This document shows, piece after piece, positions 60,051-64,000 of a stretch of DNA of 64,000 nucleotides. The notes beneath the pieces are model-generated. The model was not told the DNA's origin. It was given only the letters and a program-made list of their open reading frames with translations, and did no database searches. The stretch lies in contig JAEXOY010000042.1 in assembly GCA_023439045.1 (NCBI GenBank), positions 62,001-126,000 of the forward strand. Reading direction: 5' to 3'. The translations under genes were made by a program, and so were the position numbers. The DNA is from Bacillota bacterium. Its GTDB lineage: Bacteria; Bacillota; Clostridia; Acetivibrionales; DSM-1351. Position 1 is the first letter of the stretch. Every line of letters starts with the position of its first letter.

Positions 60051-60446
60051 TTATCGTCTCTCATCAACTAGTACACCAGCCATCTCACATAGCTTGGCAA
60101 CCATATCTAGAACCTTCTCATTGGGTATCTCTCTGATAATTTCATTTGTGTCTGTATCTATAACCTTTACCATTATCTCTTTTGTCTTTTCGTGGATGGT
60201 AAACTCAAACTTCTTGTTTGCACCCATAATGGCTTTGTTAGCCTTTTCAATAGCATCAATAACTACTTTCTCAGATATCGGCATTTGACTTCTTTCCTGT
60301 GTGGTAATCTGAGAGATAAGCATTGTGTCATAAGTTTGCTTTTCTGATGCCGGTTGCGCAAGCTGTGCAGGAACCTGTGTTGAAGTCTGGGACGTCTTAA
60401 TTATATCCTGAGGAAGGGCAGCCGTACTTAAACCCTCAATTCTCAT
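60051..60446 (-). CDS. flaG: FlaG family flagellar protein
   Basis: 131 residues. The C-terminal half has the FlaG core: FEFTIHEKTKEIMVKVIDTD then EIIREIPNEKVLDM. The N-terminal half is polar and probably disordered. FlaG limits filament length in several bacteria. The ATG at 60446 follows GGAGG, and the longer frame has no site. It opens the operon behind a SigD-like promoter. Confidence 0.93.
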   Translation of the reverse strand: MRIEGLSTAALPQDIIKTSQTSTQVPAQLAQPASEKQTYDTMLISQITTQERSQMPISEKVVIDAIEKANKAIMGANKKFEFTIHEKTKEIMVKVIDTDTNEIIREIPNEKVLDMVAKLCEMAGVLVDERR

Positions 60447-60533
60447 AATATTACCTCCAATTCTAAACAAATAAATTACCTTGTCTTACTGATTAAACTA
60501 TGTTCTAATCCTTACAGACTATTCTTATTTTAT

Positions 60534-60560
60534 TTATCGGCTGAGTTAGTAAATAAGTTA
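60534..60560 (-). promoter_or_regulatory. SigD-type flagellar promoter of flaG-fliD-fliS
   Basis: Minus strand: TAAC (60560-60557), 15 bases, GCCGATAA (60541-60534). This fits the SigD/sigma-28 consensus TAAA-N15-GCCGATAT with one change in each element. It lies about 88 bases before flaG. Confidence 0.75.
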
Positions 60561-60574
60561 ATAGATATTTGGAA

Positions 60575-60625
60575 ATATAATGTTGTTAAAAATATAATGT
60601 TGTTTAAAATATAAATTTGTTAAAA
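60575..60625. repeat. 17-bp AT-rich tandem repeat upstream of the rfbH-like gene
   Basis: Three units of ATATAATGTTGTTAAAA with small changes. It lies between the flaG promoter and the rfbH-like start. Confidence 0.7.
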
Positions 60626-60716
60626 ATTAAGGTATTATTGTCGATATAAATAAAGAAGAATTTGGTTTTATTATTTGTAAGAGTTTTGTTTATTAATATA
60701 GGTACAGGGGGCATAA

Positions 60717-62039
60717 ATGCTACAGCATGAGAAAAAGCTTGAAATACTCAATCTAGTTAGAGAATACAGCAACCTCTTCCATAAACCAGCACCTTACCAT
60801 AGCGGTGATAGGATACCCTACGCGGCGAGAGTATTTGACTCAGATGATGTATGTGCTTTGGTGGATAGTGCTTTGGACTTCTGGCTAACAGCAGGTAAAT
60901 ATGCCGATATGTTTGAGAAAGAATTTTCTAGATATCTTGGTGTAAAACACTCAATTCTAGTTAATTCAGGTTCATCTGCTAATCTTTTAGCATTTATGAC
61001 GCTTACCTCTCCACTATTGGGGGAAAGATCAATACAGCCTGGAGATGAGGTTATTACAGTAGCGGCAGGTTTCCCTACTACTGTGGCTCCCATTGTTCAA
61101 TATGGTGCAATTCCTGTTTTTGTAGACGTCTGCTTACCTACATATAATATTGATACCTCTATGTTAGAGGATGCATACAGCCCTAAAACAAAGGCTGTTA
61201 TGCTTGCCCACACTTTGGGTAATCCATTTGACATAAAGGCTGTGAAAGGCTTTTGTGACAAATACAACCTATGGTTAATAGAGGACAACTGTGATGCACT
61301 AGGTTCACTATATACTCTTGATGGATTGACAAAAAAGACTGGAACCTTCGGTGATATTGGTACGTCCAGCTTTTACCCTCCTCACCATATGACAATGGGA
61401 GAAGGCGGTGCTGTATACACTGATAATGCCCTGCTACATAAGATAATGCTGTCCCTTAGGGACTGGGGGCGCGACTGTGTGTGTCCGTCTGGCAGGGATA
61501 ATTTCTGCGGCAGTAGATTTGATGGTCAGTACGGCGAGCTGCCAAAAGGCTATGACCACAAATATGTCTACTCACATTTTGGGTATAACCTCAAGGCTAC
61601 TGATATGCAGGCGGCCGTTGGCTGCGAGCAGCTAAAGAAGTTGGATAGCTTCTGTGCGACTAGGCGTAAAAACTGGCATTTGCTAAGAGCTGGACTTGCA
61701 GATATGAATGACTTTTTTATTTTGCCTGAGCCTTCACCTGATTCTGATCCCTCCTGGTTTGGTTTCTTGCTAACCCTCAGGGACAATTGTGGCATCGATA
61801 GAGAAACAATCGTTCGTAAGCTTGAAGCTTCTGGCATCCAGACAAGAATGCTCTTTGCGGGTAATCTTATAAAGCATCCCTGCTTTGATGAAATGCGTGC
61901 CTCAGGTAAAGGCTATCGAGTAGTTGGCTCACTTGACACTACCGATAAAATTATGAATGATACCTTTTGGGTGGGGGTTTATCCGGGGATTACTGAAGAG
62001 ATGGTAGGAGATATGATAAGACATCTACAACATCTATAA
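60717..62039 (+). CDS. RfbH-type CDP-4-keto-6-deoxyhexose 3-dehydrase
   Basis: 440 residues of the DegT/DnrJ/EryC1 aminotransferase family, RfbH/E1 branch. The place of the PLP lysine is His: SFYPPHHMTMGEGG (H223-H224), the mark of the PMP-dependent C-3 dehydrase. Cysteines C192, C254, C256 and C264 (CVC-x7-C) match the type that binds a [2Fe-2S] cluster. It removes the 3-hydroxyl in 3,6-dideoxyhexose synthesis. AGGGGG precedes the ATG. It converges with neuC. The CDP-sugar partner enzymes are not in this window. Confidence 0.9.
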   Translation: MLQHEKKLEILNLVREYSNLFHKPAPYHSGDRIPYAARVFDSDDVCALVDSALDFWLTAGKYADMFEKEFSRYLGVKHSILVNSGSSANLLAFMTLTSPLLGERSIQPGDEVITVAAGFPTTVAPIVQYGAIPVFVDVCLPTYNIDTSMLEDAYSPKTKAVMLAHTLGNPFDIKAVKGFCDKYNLWLIEDNCDALGSLYTLDGLTKKTGTFGDIGTSSFYPPHHMTMGEGGAVYTDNALLHKIMLSLRDWGRDCVCPSGRDNFCGSRFDGQYGELPKGYDHKYVYSHFGYNLKATDMQAAVGCEQLKKLDSFCATRRKNWHLLRAGLADMNDFFILPEPSPDSDPSWFGFLLTLRDNCGIDRETIVRKLEASGIQTRMLFAGNLIKHPCFDEMRASGKGYRVVGSLDTTDKIMNDTFWVGVYPGITEEMVGDMIRHLQHL

Positions 62040-62082
62040 AACTTAACATTAAGCCCTACTAGCTTTAGCCCTTAATATCATG

Positions 62083-63246
62083 TTAGATATTGCATTCACA
62101 ATCATAAAACCTTTTTTTAAGACTAATATTGCCTTTTTCTAATACATTTATAATTGTTTTAACTATGGTACTAGATGTATTGGGCTGAAAATAGGGATTC
62201 TCTATATTTTTAACGTTTTTAGTCAATCCTGCGTTAATAGCCTTTACTATTTCAGCCTTATAGGGTTGGCAGTTAATCACTGATTCGGCACGAGTTCTCC
62301 CTTTTTGTCTATCGCCAATATCTATAGTAACTACATTCAAGCTTGGTGCCTCGTAAATGCCACTAGAAGAATTTCCTATAACCAATTTACAATGCTTCAT
62401 TGCACTTAAATATCTAAGGAGTCCTAGGCTCTTGAATGCTACAGTCATTTTTTTATTTTTACTAACATACTCATCAATCATGTTGTTTATTATGTTTCCG
62501 TTAGCATCAGAATTAGCTTTAGTGAAAATAAACTTCATGTCCTTAAATTCATCAATAGCATCTAGTAACTCCTGGAACTGTATTGCAATATTAATGTTTT
62601 CAAGGGTAACGGGGTGAAAGGTAACTATTGAATACTTCTCTCCTAAATTAAAACCAATACTATGCTCTAATTCTTCCTTACCAAGCAACTTGGTAGTAAG
62701 TATATTTTCTACTCCTAGGCTACCTACATTAAATATACAGTTTGGATTCTCTCCAAGCTGAATAACTCTTTTTCTCGATTGCTCACAACTAACAAAATGC
62801 AGACAGCTCATTTTTGTTATGCTATGCCTAAAAAATTCATCTGTTGCACCCTCAGTTGTATCTCCACCATACAGATGCGCTATAGGTATATTTAAAACTG
62901 CTGCCACAGTAGCAACAGCAAAGGTTTCATACCTATCTCCTAATAGTACTAAAATATCAGGTTTAAAATTTGAAAAGTACTCTGAAAACTTCTTAATTGT
63001 GATAGAAATATTATTTAATATTCCAACAGGAGTAAAAATATCAGTAATGATATCTATTTTCTTATGAATAGGAAATCCTTCTTGCTCAATTTCTCTATAT
63101 GTGAAGCCAAAGTGCTCATGAAGGTGCATTCCTGTAGCTACAATTTTTAAGTCAACATTGTTCAATTTTAAAAATTCGGAAATGACAGGCTTAAGCAAAC
63201 CAAATTCCGCTCTTGTTCCTGTTACGATAGTAATAGTTTTTTTCAT
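62083..63246 (-). CDS. neuC: UDP-GlcNAc 2-epimerase (hydrolysing), NeuC type
   Basis: 387 residues. The hydrolysing epimerase motifs are TGTRAEFGLLKPV, LLGDRYETFA, AHLYGGDTTEGATDE and GNSSSGIYEAP. It makes ManNAc (or a 2,4-diacetamido analogue) for nonulosonic acid synthesis. The start overlaps the neuB stop by 4 bases (ATGA), so they form one operon. Sialic acid and legionaminic acid cannot be told apart from this gene. Confidence 0.92.
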   Translation of the reverse strand: MKKTITIVTGTRAEFGLLKPVISEFLKLNNVDLKIVATGMHLHEHFGFTYREIEQEGFPIHKKIDIITDIFTPVGILNNISITIKKFSEYFSNFKPDILVLLGDRYETFAVATVAAVLNIPIAHLYGGDTTEGATDEFFRHSITKMSCLHFVSCEQSRKRVIQLGENPNCIFNVGSLGVENILTTKLLGKEELEHSIGFNLGEKYSIVTFHPVTLENINIAIQFQELLDAIDEFKDMKFIFTKANSDANGNIINNMIDEYVSKNKKMTVAFKSLGLLRYLSAMKHCKLVIGNSSSGIYEAPSLNVVTIDIGDRQKGRTRAESVINCQPYKAEIVKAINAGLTKNVKNIENPYFQPNTSSTIVKTIINVLEKGNISLKKRFYDCECNI

Positions 63247-64000
63247 ACCTCTATCATCTCATCCTTTACAAAGTCTCTTTTTGCTGTTGTACCTAATATT
63301 TCAAACCACTTCATAGGACTAATTCCATTTCCTGGACGCTTAGTGGTAATGTTTTGATTGGTATATATTTCTCCTTCTTTTATGTCCTCTTTTGCCACAA
63401 TGCTTTTTCTAGCTATATAAATATTCTTTGACTCTGATTGAGAAGGAATTTTTATATCACTACCAAGAGATGTTTCTACATTTCTAATACTCTTAACCAT
63501 CTGTTGGAGTTCCTCGGGAAGTAGGCTCGCCTTATGATCTGGACCTGCCAGGTTTCTATCTAAAGTAAAATGCTTCTCTATTACTTCTGCACCCATTGCA
63601 ACAGCAGCAATTGGAACTTCAATTCCAAGTGTATGATCTGAGTATCCAATTTTTACATTAAAAGTTGATTTCATAGATACCATAGCTCTTAAATTAACAT
63701 CTGCAAAAGGCGTAGGATACTCAGTATTACAATGTAGAAGTGTAATGTCATCGCAACCATATAATCTTAGTATATCTATAGCTTGGGCTATTTCATCCAT
63801 ATTACACATCCCAGTAGACATAATTACCTTTTTCTTAGTTTTTGCAATTTCAATCAGATACGGTAAATTTGTAATTTCACCAGAAGGAATTTTCCATATA
63901 GCTATACCAAGCTGTTGTAAGAACATAATACTCTCTATATCAAATGGTGTCGATAAAAATGTTATACCCACTTTTTCGCAATGTAGCTTTATCTCAATAT
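63243..64000 (-). CDS. neuB: N-acetylneuraminate synthase family protein, 5' end outside the window
   Basis: The frame stays open to base 64000 with family sequence (KVGITFLSTPFD) upstream of the first visible start codon, so the gene is cut by the window edge. The visible 252 residues include the TIM-barrel site KIPSGEITNLP, the GYSDHT and EKHFTLDR motifs, and the C-terminal SAF antifreeze-like domain (RKSIVAKEDIKEGE onward). It condenses phosphoenolpyruvate with ManNAc or a related sugar. Neu5Ac and legionaminic acid products are both possible. Confidence 0.93.
   Translation of the reverse strand, partial: IEIKLHCEKVGITFLSTPFDIESIMFLQQLGIAIWKIPSGEITNLPYLIEIAKTKKKVIMSTGMCNMDEIAQAIDILRLYGCDDITLLHCNTEYPTPFADVNLRAMVSMKSTFNVKIGYSDHTLGIEVPIAAVAMGAEVIEKHFTLDRNLAGPDHKASLLPEELQQMVKSIRNVETSLGSDIKIPSQSESKNIYIARKSIVAKEDIKEGEIYTNQNITTKRPGNGISPMKWFEILGTTAKRDFVKDEMIEV

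Noticed and set aside
63243..63971. neuB as a complete 242-residue gene starting at GTG 63971
   Set aside because: Conserved family sequence continues upstream to the window edge, so the GTG is internal and the gene is truncated by the window.
1..64000. tRNA, rRNA or insertion sequences
   Set aside because: I looked for CCA-ended cloverleaf blocks, rRNA cores and transposase motifs and saw none. A tRNAscan-SE and ISfinder run would settle it.

Overview
This 64 kb window is AT-rich chromosomal DNA from a spore-forming, flagellated, anaerobic Firmicute of class Clostridia. The evidence is: spmA/spmB, AbrB with perfect Spo0A-type boxes, a clostridial 2[4Fe-4S] ferredoxin, AGGAGG-type ribosome sites, a SigD-like flagellar promoter, and a malate dehydrogenase plus malic enzyme pair like that of cellulolytic clostridia. 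The genus is not determined.

Layout. 1-13.8 kb: a housekeeping block whose order (decarboxylase, tmk, darA, yaaR, holB, ricT, then trmN6, rsmI, abrB, metG, tatD) follows the Bacillus subtilis yaaO-yabD region. A ferredoxin sits where yabA would be, and spmAB plus a YtpB-like terpene synthase homologue lie between abrB and metG. 14-17.5 kb: bioY with a BirA-type operator, malic enzyme with a Rex-type operator, and an LDH-family gene whose substrate residue is that of a malate dehydrogenase. 17.7-24.8 kb: coaX, a disordered Arg/Asn/Glu-rich protein, birA, an unknown gene, and cyanophycin synthetase and cyanophycinase (nitrogen storage). 25-31 kb: an oppABCDF peptide importer. 31-39.7 kb: CPBP protease, two transporters, a GH13 glucosidase, a secreted hydrolase, and a GntR-regulated membrane gene with a long palindromic operator. 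40-43 kb: leuCDB. 43.4-44.3 kb: an AraC regulator. 44.6-53.6 kb: a Tad-type (type IVc) pilus locus with a Ser/Thr kinase, CpaB/SAF, TadZ-like, TadA/CpaF, TadB, TadC, three tiny single-helix peptides and two TadE-like proteins. 54-56 kb: a radical SAM protein and an alpha/beta hydrolase. 56-64 kb: flagellar filament genes (flaG, fliD, fliS, flgN-like) flanked by sugar genes (GT11 fucosyltransferase-like, RfbH-type dehydrase, NeuC and NeuB), suggesting surface or flagellar glycosylation.

Most genes are on the minus strand. A striking window-wide feature is short tandem repeats of 16-56 bp, different at most loci, lying just downstream of stop codons (bioY, malic enzyme, leuB, leuC, tadZ-like, the kinase, radical SAM). 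At least twice they include the gene's own last codons. Related in-frame repeats occur inside rsmI and the kinase gene.

The most interesting items are the compact Tad-like locus with a kinase fused to a degenerate P-loop domain, the regulatory palindromes (Rex, BirA, GntR, Spo0A types), the probable malate shunt, and the post-stop minisatellites. No rRNA, tRNA, CRISPR array or insertion sequence was recognised.
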